From Cryobacterium sp. PAMC25264 (GTDB lineage Bacteria; Actinomycetota; Actinomycetes; Actinomycetales; Microbacteriaceae): a DNA stretch of 64,000 bases. The DNA is taken from assembly GCF_019443325.1 (NCBI RefSeq), contig NZ_CP080383.1:3472001-3536000 (forward strand), written 5' to 3'. The notes beneath the pieces were generated by a model. The model was not told where the DNA came from and ran no database searches. It saw only the letters and a list, made by a program, of their open reading frames with translations. Positions within the stretch are counted from its first letter, which is position 1, and each line of letters opens with the position of its first letter. This document shows, one piece after another, positions 38,228-46,771 of the stretch. Position numbers and translations under genes: made by a program.

Positions 38228-39547
38228 GTGACAGCGATAGGCACCCCCCAGGCCGGCAACAACCTCGACCCGTGGTACCACCACTACGCCGAGCGAGCCG
38301 CCGCCCTGCGCGCCTCCGAGGTGCGCGCCCTGTTCGCCGTCGCGTCCCGCCCCGAGGTCGTCTCCCTGGCCGGCGGCATGCCCTACGTTGCCGCACTGCC
38401 GCACGACCTCGTCATGAGCGCGCTCGAGAACGTTATGCGCAAACAAGGTCCCGTGGCCCTGCAATATGGCTCTGGTCAGGGATTTCCCTTGTTCCGTGAG
38501 CAGATTCTCGAGGTGATGGCCCTCGAGGGAATCCGGGCGAATGCCGACGATGTCGTGGTCACCACGGGGTCGCAGCACGCCCTCGAACTGGTCAGCAAGC
38601 TCTTCCTCGACCCGGGTGACGTCGTCATCTCGGAGGGGCCGAGCTACGTCACCGCGATGGTGATCTTCAAGTCATACCAGGCGGACGTGGACCACGTTCC
38701 GATGGACGACCAGGGCATGATCCCTGAGGCCCTGCGCGAGCACATCGCCCGACTGAAGGCCGCCGGCCGCACCATCAAGTTCCTCTACACGATTCCCAGC
38801 TTTCACAATCCTGCTGGTGTCACGCTCAGCTGGGCGCGTCGCCTGGAGATCCTCGAGATCGCCAGGGAGAACCAGATCCTGGTTCTCGAGGACAACCCCT
38901 ACGGGCTGCTCTACTTCGACCAGAAGGCACCGGATGCGATGCGTTCGGTCGAACGGGACGGCGTCATCTATCTTGGCACCTTCTCCAAGACCCTGGCACC
39001 CGGGTTCCGGGTGGGCTGGGCCCTGGCGCCGCACGCCATCCGCGAGAAGCTGGTGCTGGCCAATGAAGCCGCCGTGCTCTCCCCCAGCTCGTTCAGCCAG
39101 CTCGTCATCTCCGAGTACCTGGCCACGGCAGACTGGAAAGGCCAGATCAACACCTTCCGCGGGGTCTACCGGGAACGCAAGAACGCCATGCTCTCCGCCC
39201 TCGCTGAATACCTGCCGGAGCTCACCTGGACCAACCCCAACGGTGGCTTCTACGTGTGGCTGAACCTGCCCGAGACCCTGGACTCCAAGGCAATGCTGCC
39301 CCGTGCGGTGAAGGAGCTGGTGGCTTACACCCCCGGCACCGCGTTCTTCGCCGACGGCCAGGGCCGCCAGAACATCCGGTTGTCGTTCTGCTATCCGACA
39401 CCCGAACACATCCGTCTCGGCATCCGCCGCTTGGCCACCGTCGTGCGCGACGAACTGGAGCTGCTCGACACCTTCGCCGGCACCGGCTCTCTGTCGCCCG
39501 CCCACGACGGTCGCCGTTTCGGCGCCCCGCCGCCCGACATCAACTGA
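38228..39547 (+). CDS. PLP-dependent class I/II aminotransferase (2-aminoadipate/LysN-like)
   Basis: 439 residues from GTG 38228. The fold matches the aminotransferase part of MocR-type proteins: SLAGGMPYVAALP, LQYGSGQGFPLFREQI, TTGSQHALELVSKLFLDPGD, the PLP lysine in GTFSKTLAPGFRVGW and FHNPAGVTLS. No DNA-binding domain is attached, so it is an enzyme rather than a regulator. Likely substrates are 2-aminoadipate, branched-chain or aromatic amino acids. Lies between trxA and ddl, 97 bases before the latter. Confidence 0.87.
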   Translation: MTAIGTPQAGNNLDPWYHHYAERAAALRASEVRALFAVASRPEVVSLAGGMPYVAALPHDLVMSALENVMRKQGPVALQYGSGQGFPLFREQILEVMALEGIRANADDVVVTTGSQHALELVSKLFLDPGDVVISEGPSYVTAMVIFKSYQADVDHVPMDDQGMIPEALREHIARLKAAGRTIKFLYTIPSFHNPAGVTLSWARRLEILEIARENQILVLEDNPYGLLYFDQKAPDAMRSVERDGVIYLGTFSKTLAPGFRVGWALAPHAIREKLVLANEAAVLSPSSFSQLVISEYLATADWKGQINTFRGVYRERKNAMLSALAEYLPELTWTNPNGGFYVWLNLPETLDSKAMLPRAVKELVAYTPGTAFFADGQGRQNIRLSFCYPTPEHIRLGIRRLATVVRDELELLDTFAGTGSLSPAHDGRRFGAPPPDIN

Positions 39548-39572
39548 CGCGACACACCTGACCCGCTGTCAC

Positions 39573-39600
39573 CCAACCACAGTGATACCAACCACAGTGA
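39573..39600 (+). repeat. 13-bp direct repeat upstream of ddl
   Basis: CCAACCACAGTGA occurs at 39573-39585 and 39588-39600 with a 15-base period, in the short spacer between the aminotransferase and ddl. Could be an operator or a polymerase-slippage relic. Confidence 0.45.
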
Positions 39601-39644
39601 CATCACCCGCAGAGACCGGCCCAACAAAAGGAAAAACCCAGATC

Positions 39645-40604
39645 ATGAGCGAATCCGAGTTCCTTGACGTAGTGGTTCTCGCGGGCGGCATCTCGCACGA
39701 GCGTGACGTCTCCATCCGCAGTGGCCGACGCGTCGCCGACGAGTTGACCAATCTGGGCCACCGGGTCACCCTGCTCGACCCGCAAGCCGGACTGCTCACC
39801 GAACTCGCCGAGCGCCGGCCGGACGTCATTTGGCCAGTGCTCCACGGTGCCACCGGCGAAGACGGCGCCCTGCTGTCTCTGCTGGAGACCACCGGGATCC
39901 CGCACGTGGGACCTCGGGGAACCGCGGCCGGCCTGGCCTGGTCCAAGCCCACCGCTAAGGAACTCGTGCGCCGGGCCGGGTACTCCACTCCGGCCTGGAT
40001 CGCCCTCTCCCGCGAGACCTTCCGCGACCTGGGTGCGGCCAGCGTACTCGAACACCTCGTCACCGCGCTCGGCACCCCGCTGGTGGTCAAGCCGGCCCAG
40101 GGCGGCTCGGCCCAGGGTGTCACCATAGTCGAGACCGCCGCAGGTCTTCCCCGCGCCATGGTGGATGCCTACACGTACGCCGACACCGCGCTCGTGGAGG
40201 CCAAGATCGAAGGAACCGAGCTCGCGGTGACCGTCATCGATACCGGCGACGGCCCCCAGGCCCTTCCGGCGGTGGAGATCGTGCCCGTCAGCGGTGTTTT
40301 CAGCTTCGAGGCACGCTATAACGCCGGTGAGACGCTGTTTTTCACTCCCGCACGCATCGCGCCGGAGGTTGCCGCCACGGTCGCGGACACCGCGGTGGCG
40401 ATCCACCGTCTGCTCGGCCTGGCCCAGCTGTCCCGTATCGACCTGATGGTGGATGCCGATGGTGTCGCTTGGTTCCTGGAAGCGAATGTTCTCCCCGGCC
40501 TCACCGAGACGTCGCTCGCACCCCAGTCGATCGAGGCATCCGGCGAGACACTCGGAGCCGTGTACGCCGCCCTGGCCCGAGCCGCCTCGGTCAGCCTGCG
40601 CTGA
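39645..40604 (+). CDS. ddl: D-alanine--D-alanine ligase
   Basis: 319 residues from ATG 39645, preceded by AAAAGGAAAAA. ATP-grasp enzyme: VVVLAGGISHERDVSIRSG, VLHGATGEDGALLSLLE, VVKPAQGGSAQGV and EANVLPGLTETSLAPQSIEASG with the metal ligands. It joins two D-alanines for peptidoglycan. Somewhat shorter than the 360-residue Ddl common in actinobacteria, matching the DdlB-like type; a second ligase elsewhere is possible. Sits at the edge of the parS array. Confidence 0.93.
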   Translation: MSESEFLDVVVLAGGISHERDVSIRSGRRVADELTNLGHRVTLLDPQAGLLTELAERRPDVIWPVLHGATGEDGALLSLLETTGIPHVGPRGTAAGLAWSKPTAKELVRRAGYSTPAWIALSRETFRDLGAASVLEHLVTALGTPLVVKPAQGGSAQGVTIVETAAGLPRAMVDAYTYADTALVEAKIEGTELAVTVIDTGDGPQALPAVEIVPVSGVFSFEARYNAGETLFFTPARIAPEVAATVADTAVAIHRLLGLAQLSRIDLMVDADGVAWFLEANVLPGLTETSLAPQSIEASGETLGAVYAALARAASVSLR

Positions 40605-40613
40605 ATGCATCCG

Positions 40614-40629
40614 TGTTTCACGTGAAACA
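40614..40629 (+). promoter_or_regulatory. parS site 1
   Basis: TGTTTCACGTGAAACA, a perfect 16-bp palindrome identical to the bacterial parS consensus, ten bases after the ddl stop. Confidence 0.95.
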
Positions 40630-40794
40630 CTGAACCTGGCGTACGGACCGACCCCTCCCCCGCTCCTGAAGACCACGCCGGCCGTCGGGGTCGCCGGCCG
40701 CTGGCAGCTCTGGTCGATCCCAAGCCAGCACGCTCGTCAGCCCTTCAGAGATTGGTTGCGAGCGAAAAGATGATCACCCACCCGGACCTCGGAC

Positions 40795-40810
40795 CGTTTC
40801 ACGTGAAACA
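40795..40810 (+). promoter_or_regulatory. parS site 2
   Basis: CGTTTCACGTGAAACA: perfect 14-bp core GTTTCACGTGAAAC, one outer base off consensus. Confidence 0.92.
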
Positions 40811-40855
40811 TTGACCTCGGCGCGCTGGGCTGGTGCACGTCGTCTCGATCGGACG

Positions 40856-40879
40856 CTGGTTGAGCCTGTCGAAACCAGG
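40856..40879 (-). repeat. Isolated inverted copy of the GACAGGCTC repeat
   Basis: CTGGTTGAGCCTGTCGAAAC reads on the minus strand as GTTTCGACAGGCTCAACCAG, related to the tandem units at 41447-41530; opposite orientation. Confidence 0.55.
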
Positions 40880-40986
40880 CTCGTGCACATTCCCACGGTT
40901 AGACCTTAGGTGGAGTGAGACCTGGCTCGAGGTCACGGGCGATGCTTGCACCGCAAGTACCAGCTCCACTCAGATCACGTTCGACA

Positions 40987-41002
40987 GTTTCACGTGAAAC
41001 AT
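40987..41002 (+). promoter_or_regulatory. parS site 3
   Basis: AGTTTCACGTGAAACA: perfect 14-bp parS core. Confidence 0.92.
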
Positions 41003-41091
41003 CGACGAACAACGCCAATCTCAGCTCCTCATCTGTGCCAGCGGCGAGGTCAACCCAACCGCATCGGCGGACTCAAGCGAAATGATCCACA

Positions 41092-41107
41092 TGTTTCACG
41101 TGAAACG
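41092..41107 (+). promoter_or_regulatory. parS site 4
   Basis: TGTTTCACGTGAAACG: perfect 14-bp parS core. Confidence 0.92.
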
Positions 41108-41359
41108 GTCAATTTCGACGCAGCGAGAGGCATTCTACGCTCGCGTTTTCGACAGGGTTCCGCTGCCGATCCGGCTATTTCGGTGCAGAGGCACGCCCAG
41201 AGCGTCCGAATTTCGACGAAGACAGTGGTCCATATGAGGATTTGGTTCGGAATTCGAGCGCGCCCTTGGTCCCGACGAGCTCGATCACCGGGTGAATACG
41301 TGTCTTGGCCGTCACGCGACGCGAGCAGTAGGTCAGAAAAGTCGTCATAATATCTGGCC

Positions 41360-41375
41360 CGTTTCACGTGAAACA
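41360..41375 (+). promoter_or_regulatory. parS site 5
   Basis: CGTTTCACGTGAAACA: perfect 14-bp parS core. Confidence 0.92.
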
Positions 41376-41446
41376 CACCTATATGCACGGGCGGGGTCTC
41401 TTCGGTGTCGAGTACTTCGACGAGTACGCAGGTGTTTGGCCGAAGT

Positions 41447-41530
41447 GGTCTCGACAGGCTCGACCAACGGATCTGGTTTTGACAGACTCGACCGACGGAT
41501 CTGGTTTCGACGGGCTCGACCACCGTGTTG
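41447..41530 (+). repeat. Three tandem 28-bp repeats inside the parS array
   Basis: Units at 41447-41474, 41475-41502 and 41503-41530 share the pattern GGTYTYGACRGRCTCGACC followed by RACGGATCT-like bases; the third diverges at its end. The core is related to a GACAGGCTCAACCA-type sequence, with one inverted copy at 40856-40879. Confidence 0.75.
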
Positions 41531-41608
41531 TTGCGGGTCTCCACTCGTCACGATCTGCACGGGATTTGCATGGAGGTGGCGCGCCTCGTCAGCCTGACCG
41601 AACGAGAA

Positions 41609-41624
41609 CGTTTCACGTGAAACA
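41609..41624 (+). promoter_or_regulatory. parS site 6
   Basis: CGTTTCACGTGAAACA: perfect 14-bp parS core. Confidence 0.92.
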
Positions 41625-41704
41625 TTCACATTGCAACAGAATCCGAGCAGCTCGATAGGCTTTGACAGCAGGATTCAACTCGGCAGATGCGCTTGAAGCG
41701 CGGA

Positions 41705-41720
41705 TGTTTCACGTGAAACG
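41705..41720 (+). promoter_or_regulatory. parS site 7
   Basis: TGTTTCACGTGAAACG: perfect 14-bp core, nine bases past the parB stop codon on the transcribed strand. Confidence 0.92.
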
Positions 41721-41728
41721 TCTGAAAA

Positions 41729-42781
41729 TCAATTCGATCCGAAGCCGGGTTCACCGAGGACACCGAGGATGCGGTTCAGGTCACCAATTGTCGCAAAATC
41801 TACTGTGATCTGGCCTTTTCTTGCTCCCAGGCTGATCTTCACGCGGGTATCCAGGCGATCACCGAGGTGTTCGGCGATCTCATTGAGGTGTCCCTGGCGC
41901 TTTCCGGACGACGGCTTCACGACCACGGGCTTCGGACCCGCCGCCGCCGCGGCCTCAGCCGCTCGCACTGACAGGTCCTCGTTCACGATCTTGTCAGCCA
42001 AGCGCAGCATGCCGTCGTGGTCCCCCACCGACAGCACAGCACGTGCGTGACCGGCCGACAGAACGCCGGCCGCCACGCGCAGCTGAACCGCTTCGGGTAG
42101 CTTGAGCAGCCGGAGGGTGTTCGTGATCTGGGGGCGTGACCGTCCGATTCGGCTGGCCAGTTCTTCCTGAGTGATCTCGAAATCGGACAGCAGTTGCTGG
42201 TACGCCGACGCCTCTTCCAACGGGTTAAGCTGGGCTCGGTGCAGGTTCTCCAGCAGTGCATCGCGGAGCATGTCGATGTCGGCGGTGTCGCGCACGATGG
42301 CCGGAATACTGTCGAGACCGACCTCTTTGGTGGCACGCAGGCGGCGCTCACCCATGACGAGCTCGTATTTGCCGGGCTGTTCGGCCAGCGGACGCACCAC
42401 GATCGGCTGAAGTACGCCGACCTCACGGATGCTGTGCACCAGCTCGGCCAGGTCATCTTCATCGAAGACGCTGCGTGGCTGCACCGCGTTCGGCACGATA
42501 TCAGCCGGGTTGAGGTGCGCGAGGCGGGCACCGGGTACCGGGAGCAAATCGTTGTCCGAGTCATTCCCTGCTTCGACGCTCTCACTGGGCGACGTTGCGA
42601 TGGCCACATCCACGGCCAGAGCCTGCGTAGATACGGTCACGGGGGAGGCACCGGCGGTTCCCTCGGCATGGGGATTCTCGTTGTACGGGAAGAAGACGTC
42701 GACCGGACGCACCTGGGACGGGTTGTCCTGTACGGGAATCAACGAACCGATGCCACGACCAAGCCCTGTGCGTTTTGCCAT
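41729..42781 (-). CDS. parB: Chromosome partitioning protein ParB
   Basis: 350 residues. Starts [16 protein letters not shown], the ParA-stimulating N-terminus; a variable linker (about 20-85); the CTPase domain with GERRLRA (144-150) and ENLHR (178-182); a helix-turn-helix at 203-227 ([21 protein letters not shown]) for parS recognition; and a C-terminal dimerisation domain. Loads at parS as a CTP-dependent sliding clamp. ATG overlaps the parA stop (TAATG). Seven parS sites lie just beyond its 3' end. Confidence 0.97.
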   Translation of the reverse strand: MAKRTGLGRGIGSLIPVQDNPSQVRPVDVFFPYNENPHAEGTAGASPVTVSTQALAVDVAIATSPSESVEAGNDSDNDLLPVPGARLAHLNPADIVPNAVQPRSVFDEDDLAELVHSIREVGVLQPIVVRPLAEQPGKYELVMGERRLRATKEVGLDSIPAIVRDTADIDMLRDALLENLHRAQLNPLEEASAYQQLLSDFEITQEELASRIGRSRPQITNTLRLLKLPEAVQLRVAAGVLSAGHARAVLSVGDHDGMLRLADKIVNEDLSVRAAEAAAAAGPKPVVVKPSSGKRQGHLNEIAEHLGDRLDTRVKISLGARKGQITVDFATIGDLNRILGVLGEPGFGSN

Positions 42782-43719
42782 TACTGCTCATCTCCTGATG
42801 TTGGAACGCCCCGACGGGCCATTTCTGCCGCTGCTTCGAGGTAGGAGAGCGATCCTGCGGAGTTCAGATCGTAACTGATGACGCTCTGACCGTAGCTGGG
42901 CGCCTCAGAAACGCGCACAGAGCGCGGAATCAGGGTATCCAGCACCTGTTTCGGGAAATGATCGCGCACATCCTGGGCCACCTGATTGGCCAGATTGGTG
43001 CGGCTGTCGTACATCGTGAGCAGGATCGTGGACACAACGAGCTGCGGGTTGAGGTGCTTCTCAATCAGCTCGATGTTCTTGAGCAACTGACTCAACCCTT
43101 CGAGCGCGTAGTACTCGCACTGGATGGGGATGAGAACCTCGCGCGCGGCGACGAACGCGTTGATCGTGAGCAGACCGAGCGACGGGGGACAGTCGATGAA
43201 GACGTAATCGTACGGGTCCGTCATCTCCCTGATGTGCAGGTCGAGGGCGCGGCGAAGACGCTGCTCCCGAGCGACGAGCGAAACCAGTTCGATCTCGGCC
43301 CCGGCCAGGTGGATGGTGGCGGGAACACAGTAGAGAGCCCCGAACTCCGGACTCTTCTGCACGACGTCCACCATAGGCAGGTCGTTGATGATGACGTCGT
43401 AGACGCTGGGGGTCTCCGCGCGGTGTTCCACACCAAGAGCGGTCGACGCGTTACCCTGCGGATCCAGGTCGATCACGAGCACGCGGGCGCCTTGCCTGGC
43501 CAGTGCCGCGGCCAGGTTCACGGCCGTCGTGGTCTTCCCGACCCCACCCTTCTGGTTGGAGATCGTGATCACACGGGTGCTGGCCGGCTTCGGCAGCCGT
43601 TCGGCCGCGATCACCTGCCGCCGACGGGTCAGGTCCGAAATCTCCCGGGCCAAGGGGGTGCTGTTGTCGAGGCCGGGGCCGGGGGAGCCGGCCTGCTGGT
43701 CTTCGCCAGGATGTTTCAC
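42781..43719 (-). CDS. parA: Chromosome partitioning ATPase ParA
   Basis: 312 residues with deviant Walker A KGGVGKTT (57-64), the switch [12 protein letters not shown] and Walker B-like [13 protein letters not shown]. Moves ParB-parS complexes by nucleotide-dependent binding to DNA. An N-terminal extension of about 45 residues precedes the ATPase. The GTG start (43719) lies inside a parS site (43712-43727), so ParB bound there could influence expression of its own operon. Confidence 0.96.
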   Translation of the reverse strand: MKHPGEDQQAGSPGPGLDNSTPLAREISDLTRRRQVIAAERLPKPASTRVITISNQKGGVGKTTTAVNLAAALARQGARVLVIDLDPQGNASTALGVEHRAETPSVYDVIINDLPMVDVVQKSPEFGALYCVPATIHLAGAEIELVSLVAREQRLRRALDLHIREMTDPYDYVFIDCPPSLGLLTINAFVAAREVLIPIQCEYYALEGLSQLLKNIELIEKHLNPQLVVSTILLTMYDSRTNLANQVAQDVRDHFPKQVLDTLIPRSVRVSEAPSYGQSVISYDLNSAGSLSYLEAAAEMARRGVPTSGDEQ

Positions 43720-43727
43720 GTGAAACC
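43712..43727 (+). promoter_or_regulatory. parS site 8, overlapping the parA start codon
   Basis: TGTTTCACGTGAAACC with a perfect 14-bp core; the GTG in its middle, read on the minus strand, is the parA start. Confidence 0.92.
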
Positions 43728-43806
43728 TTTGCGTTCGACGGTTGATGAGCCACCCGAGAGTGAGCCACAGCGGATGCCCGTTCGCAAAGAACGGGCGCTG
43801 CCGGGA

Positions 43807-44436
43807 CTAGTCCACTGTAGCCCTTATGACCCGGGTGACGTCCGGCAGCACGCCCTCACCGAGGGTGAGGACTTCGACATTTCGCAACCGGAAGCGGGCG
43901 ATGACCTTGGCCGCGTTGGCGATCTCGCCCGCAGCACCGGCGCCCTTCATGACGACGAGCTCCCCGCCCGGTCGCAGCAGCGGCGCGGTCAGGGGAATCA
44001 ACGTTTTCAGGGCACTCACGGCCCGTGCGGTGACCTGATCGAGCGGGGCATCCAGGCGGATGTCTTCTGCCCGGGCACGCAACACTGTCGCGTTGGTCAG
44101 GCCCAGTTCCTCGATCTGCCCGGTCAACCAGGCCACGCGACGTTCCATGGGCTCGATGAGCACGAAGGACACGTCGGGACGGGCGATCGCGAGCACCAGG
44201 CCGGGCAGTCCGGCGCCGGAGCCGACATCGCCGACCAGACCCGGACGCAGCAACGGAGCCACCAGGACACAGTTCACGATGTGTCGACTCCACAATCGGG
44301 GGAGTTCAAGCGGCCCGATCAGGCCGAGTTCCTCACCCTGCTCGGCAAGGTGGCGGGTGAAATCGCGCGCCACGTCGATGGGGTCGCCGAAAAGCTCGGC
44401 GGCAACGGCCGGCTCGGCCTCGAGATTAAGGGTCAC
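43807..44436 (-). CDS. rsmG: 16S rRNA (guanine527-N7)-methyltransferase RsmG
   Basis: 209 residues from GTG 44436. SAM motif VGDVGSGAGLPGLVLAIARP and IEPMERRVAWL follow the GidB pattern; LIGPLELPRLWSRHIVNC precedes. Methylates G527 of 16S rRNA. The start codon directly abuts parS site 9. Downstream lies parA, 87 bases away. Loss-of-function in this gene gives low-level streptomycin resistance in many bacteria; the frame here is intact. Confidence 0.95.
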   Translation of the reverse strand: MTLNLEAEPAVAAELFGDPIDVARDFTRHLAEQGEELGLIGPLELPRLWSRHIVNCVLVAPLLRPGLVGDVGSGAGLPGLVLAIARPDVSFVLIEPMERRVAWLTGQIEELGLTNATVLRARAEDIRLDAPLDQVTARAVSALKTLIPLTAPLLRPGGELVVMKGAGAAGEIANAAKVIARFRLRNVEVLTLGEGVLPDVTRVIRATVD

Positions 44437-44452
44437 TGTTTCACGTGAAACT
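44437..44452 (+). promoter_or_regulatory. parS site 9, between rsmG and jag
   Basis: TGTTTCACGTGAAACT, perfect 14-bp core, fills almost the whole 14-base gap: it touches the rsmG start codon and overlaps the jag stop by two bases. Confidence 0.93.
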
Positions 44453-44987
44453 ACGCGGCGGTGATGACCGTGTGACGGTCACGGCCTTCGCCCAGCGACT
44501 CGGACACGAAGCCACGCTCCGACACGATGTCGTGCACGAGCTTGCGTTCGTACGACGACATTGGGGGGAGGGAAGCCTCCGTTGCGCCGCCCTCGATACG
44601 TTCGATCGCCCGGCCGACGAGGTCGGTGAGCTCAGCCTGGCGCGCCTCACGCGAACCGCCGACGTCCAGGATCAGACGCGAGAACGAGCCGGTCTTGTTC
44701 TGCACGGCCAAGCGGGTGAGCTCCTGCAGAGCGTTCACGGTGTCGGGCTTGGACAGCAGACGCAGGTTGGTCGCGTCCGACGAGTTCACCGAGAGGTAGG
44801 CACGTCCGTTGCGGGCATCGATATCGATGTCGCCGTCAAGGTCGCAGATATCCAGGAATTCCTCGATGTAGTCGGCGGCGATGTCGCCTTCCTGTTCCAA
44901 CTGGCCGATGGTCGGCAGCGCGTCGGGAGCGTCGGCAGCAGCATCCGCGTTGATCACGTCGGTGTTCTCAGTCACGTTGTTGTCCAT
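44451..44987 (-). CDS. jag: R3H-domain RNA-binding protein (Jag/KhpB-like)
   Basis: 178 residues. Acidic N-terminus, a KH-like segment (DYIEEFLDICDLDGDIDIDARNGRAYLSVNSSDATNLR) and a C-terminal R3H domain (PPMSSYERKLVHDIVSERGFVSESLGEGRDRHTVI; R-x-x-x-H spacing). The Jag N-terminal domain of Firmicutes is absent, as usual in actinobacteria. Binds RNA or single-stranded nucleic acid; always next to yidC near the origin. Five bases separate it from yidC. Confidence 0.9.
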   Translation of the reverse strand: MDNNVTENTDVINADAAADAPDALPTIGQLEQEGDIAADYIEEFLDICDLDGDIDIDARNGRAYLSVNSSDATNLRLLSKPDTVNALQELTRLAVQNKTGSFSRLILDVGGSREARQAELTDLVGRAIERIEGGATEASLPPMSSYERKLVHDIVSERGFVSESLGEGRDRHTVITAA

Positions 44988-44992
44988 CCCTG

Positions 44993-45967
44993 TTACTTCT
45001 TGGGGCCGGTCTGCTTCTTGGCCCGGTTCTTGCCAACGGGCTGCTGACGCTGGGCCGGCTTCTTGGCCTCTTCTACGACGATGATGTCGCCGTCGGTGGC
45101 GATGAGCTTGCCCTTGCGGGCCATGCGCTCTTCGCGCGCCTTGGCGGCTTCACTGCCGGGGGTGGGCATGTTGCGGATGACCAGGAACTGCTGGGCCATG
45201 GTCCAGATGTTCGAGGTGAGCCAGTAGAACATGACGCCGAGCGGGAAGGCCACACCAGAGAAGGCGAACACCAGCGGCAGCAGGTACAACATGATCTTCT
45301 GCTGGCGGAACATCGGGCTCGCCTTGGTCTCCGGCGACATGTTCTTGGAGACGATCTGCAGCTGGGTGATGAACTGCGAGGCGGTCATGAGGATCACCAT
45401 GGTGGCCGCGATGATCATGACGGAGAGGTTGAAGTCCGCGCCGCCGGTCATCAGGGTCCATTGCTGCGCGAACGTGTCGTGCAGCGGGGCCCGGCCGAAG
45501 AGGGTGGCGTTACCGAAGCTCGTCGCAAGCTCCTGGTTGAGCGGGCCGACCCCGGCGTTGGACTTCTGGGCGTCATTGAGCACCGAGAAGAGGGCGAAGA
45601 AGATCGGCATCTGCAGCAGCAGTGGCAGGCAGGAGGCCAGCGGGTTGGTGCCCGTGCGCTTGTACAGCTCCATGGTCTCGCGGGACATGGCCTCGCGGGA
45701 GAACTGGTCCTTCTTGCCCTTGTACTTGTCCTGGATCTTCTTGAGCTGCGGGGCAACCTCGAGCATCTTGCGCTGGCTCTTGATCTGCCGCACGAAGATG
45801 GGGATCAGTGCCGCACGCACCACGAGCACGAGGCCCACGATGGAGAGCACCCAGGTGAGGCCGTCGTTCGGGTCGAGCCCCACATTGGAGAACACCCAGT
45901 GCCAGGCGACGAGCAGAAGCTCAACGGCCCATTTCAGCGGCCAGAGAATAGTACCTAAGAGGTCCAT
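44993..45967 (-). CDS. yidC: Membrane protein insertase YidC
   Basis: 324 residues. N-terminal helix (TILWPLKWAVELLLVAWHWVF), then the conserved insertase core: LVVRAALIPIFVRQIKSQRKMLEVAPQLKKIQDKYKGKKDQFSREAMSRE and PLLLQMPIFFALFSVL, including the membrane arginine. Basic C-terminal tail (KKPAQRQQPVGKNRAKKQTGPKK) contacts ribosomes. Single-domain type lacking the large periplasmic domain. Start overlaps yidD by 13 bases. Confidence 0.96.
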   Translation of the reverse strand: MDLLGTILWPLKWAVELLLVAWHWVFSNVGLDPNDGLTWVLSIVGLVLVVRAALIPIFVRQIKSQRKMLEVAPQLKKIQDKYKGKKDQFSREAMSRETMELYKRTGTNPLASCLPLLLQMPIFFALFSVLNDAQKSNAGVGPLNQELATSFGNATLFGRAPLHDTFAQQWTLMTGGADFNLSVMIIAATMVILMTASQFITQLQIVSKNMSPETKASPMFRQQKIMLYLLPLVFAFSGVAFPLGVMFYWLTSNIWTMAQQFLVIRNMPTPGSEAAKAREERMARKGKLIATDGDIIVVEEAKKPAQRQQPVGKNRAKKQTGPKK

Positions 45968-46287
45968 GCGTGCGAGTCAGCCCTTTCCGTGGCTAAAGGA
46001 ACTACAAATCCAAACGACGTCACGGTGTAGCGACGGTGTCGTTTCAGGGGAACATCATCGATTCCGCCCTCAGCCCAAGGATGACAACGCAAGACCCGGC
46101 GTGCGGCGAAGAAAGCGCCGACGATCAGGCCATATTCCTGAACGGCGCCAAGGGCATACGCCGAGCACGAGGGGTAATACCGGCAAACATCGCCGTACAA
46201 CGGTGAGATTACCGCGCGATAGACACGCAGGAGCACCACCCCGACATTGCGGGGGAGCAGCACCAGCGTGAGGATCGCCCTGTTCAT
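45955..46287 (-). CDS. yidD: Membrane protein insertion efficiency factor YidD
   Basis: 110 residues. Contains the family block YRAVISPLYGDVCRYYPSCSAYALGAVQEYG...GAFFAARRVLRCHPWAEGGIDDVP with its three conserved cysteines. Overlaps rnpA upstream (ATGA) and yidC downstream, so the three are tightly coupled. Confidence 0.94.
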   Translation of the reverse strand: MNRAILTLVLLPRNVGVVLLRVYRAVISPLYGDVCRYYPSCSAYALGAVQEYGLIVGAFFAARRVLRCHPWAEGGIDDVPLKRHRRYTVTSFGFVVPLATERADSHAWTS

Positions 46288-46625
46288 CGTCCGCGCTGGC
46301 CCTTGACCAAGGCGGTCGACAGCTCGGCCACGAGTTCGGGCCAGCTGGCGTCCACTGATGTGGGTAGTGCGCGAAAAACGACCTCCGTCCCGGCGGGAAC
46401 GCCAGGAAGGAGATCGAAACTTACGGCCTTCATGCGACGACGGATGCGGTTACGCACCACCGCACCGCCAACGTTCTTGGCCACGATGAACCCGAACCGC
46501 ACCGGAGTGGGTTCGGGGGTACGGCGAAGATACGTCACGGTGTGCGGGCCAACGACCCGCATACCTCGTCGAACGACAGCTTTGTAGTCGCTCCCGCTCG
46601 TAATGCGATTGGCGTGAGCGAGCAC
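46284..46625 (-). CDS. rnpA: Ribonuclease P protein component
   Basis: 113 residues from GTG 46625 (VLAHANRITSGSDYKAVVRRGMRV), matching the usual start of actinobacterial RnpA. The RNR motif VVRNRIRRRMKA is intact. Partners with RNase P RNA to mature tRNA 5' ends. The frame extends upstream to 46922 over rpmH in another frame; that is rejected. Eight bases after rpmH. Confidence 0.93.
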   Translation of the reverse strand: MLAHANRITSGSDYKAVVRRGMRVVGPHTVTYLRRTPEPTPVRFGFIVAKNVGGAVVRNRIRRRMKAVSFDLLPGVPAGTEVVFRALPTSVDASWPELVAELSTALVKGQRGR

Positions 46626-46633
46626 GGGATCGC

Positions 46634-46771
46634 TTACGCGGAGAGTTCGGTGCGACCCTTGCGACGACGAGCACCGAGGATGGCGCGTCCGGCGCGGGTG
46701 CGCATACGAAGACGGAAACCGTGCACCTTGGCGCGACGACGGTTGTTCGGCTGGAACGTTCTCTTGCTCAT
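46634..46771 (-). CDS. rpmH: 50S ribosomal protein L34
   Basis: 45 residues: [20 protein letters not shown] start and [18 protein letters not shown] end, a textbook L34. First gene of the leftward operon rpmH-rnpA-yidD-yidC-jag-rsmG. Its promoter lies in the origin region shared with dnaA. Confidence 0.97.
   Translation of the reverse strand: MSKRTFQPNNRRRAKVHGFRLRMRTRAGRAILGARRRKGRTELSA

Larger units (their letters stand above)
40605..41728. other. Non-coding parS array between ddl and parB
   Basis: 1,124 bases without a credible gene; short frames on both strands arise from the repeated parS word. It contains seven copies of the 14-bp parS core and 28-bp repeats related to a GACAGGCTCAACCA-type sequence. 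Spacing between consecutive parS cores is about 181, 192, 105, 268, 249 and 96 bases. The region acts as the loading platform for ParB next to its gene. Confidence 0.85.

Noticed and set aside
38228..39547. A MocR/GntR-type transcription factor
   Set aside because: The protein starts directly with the aminotransferase fold; there is no N-terminal winged-helix domain.
41050..41658. Several short open frames with repeated FHVKR, VSRET or similar peptides in the parS region
   Set aside because: These peptides are translations of the parS palindrome; the frames have no ribosome sites and no family resemblance.
40605..41728. CRISPR array between ddl and parB
   Set aside because: The repeated word is the parS palindrome at irregular spacing without uniform spacers, and no cas genes are present.
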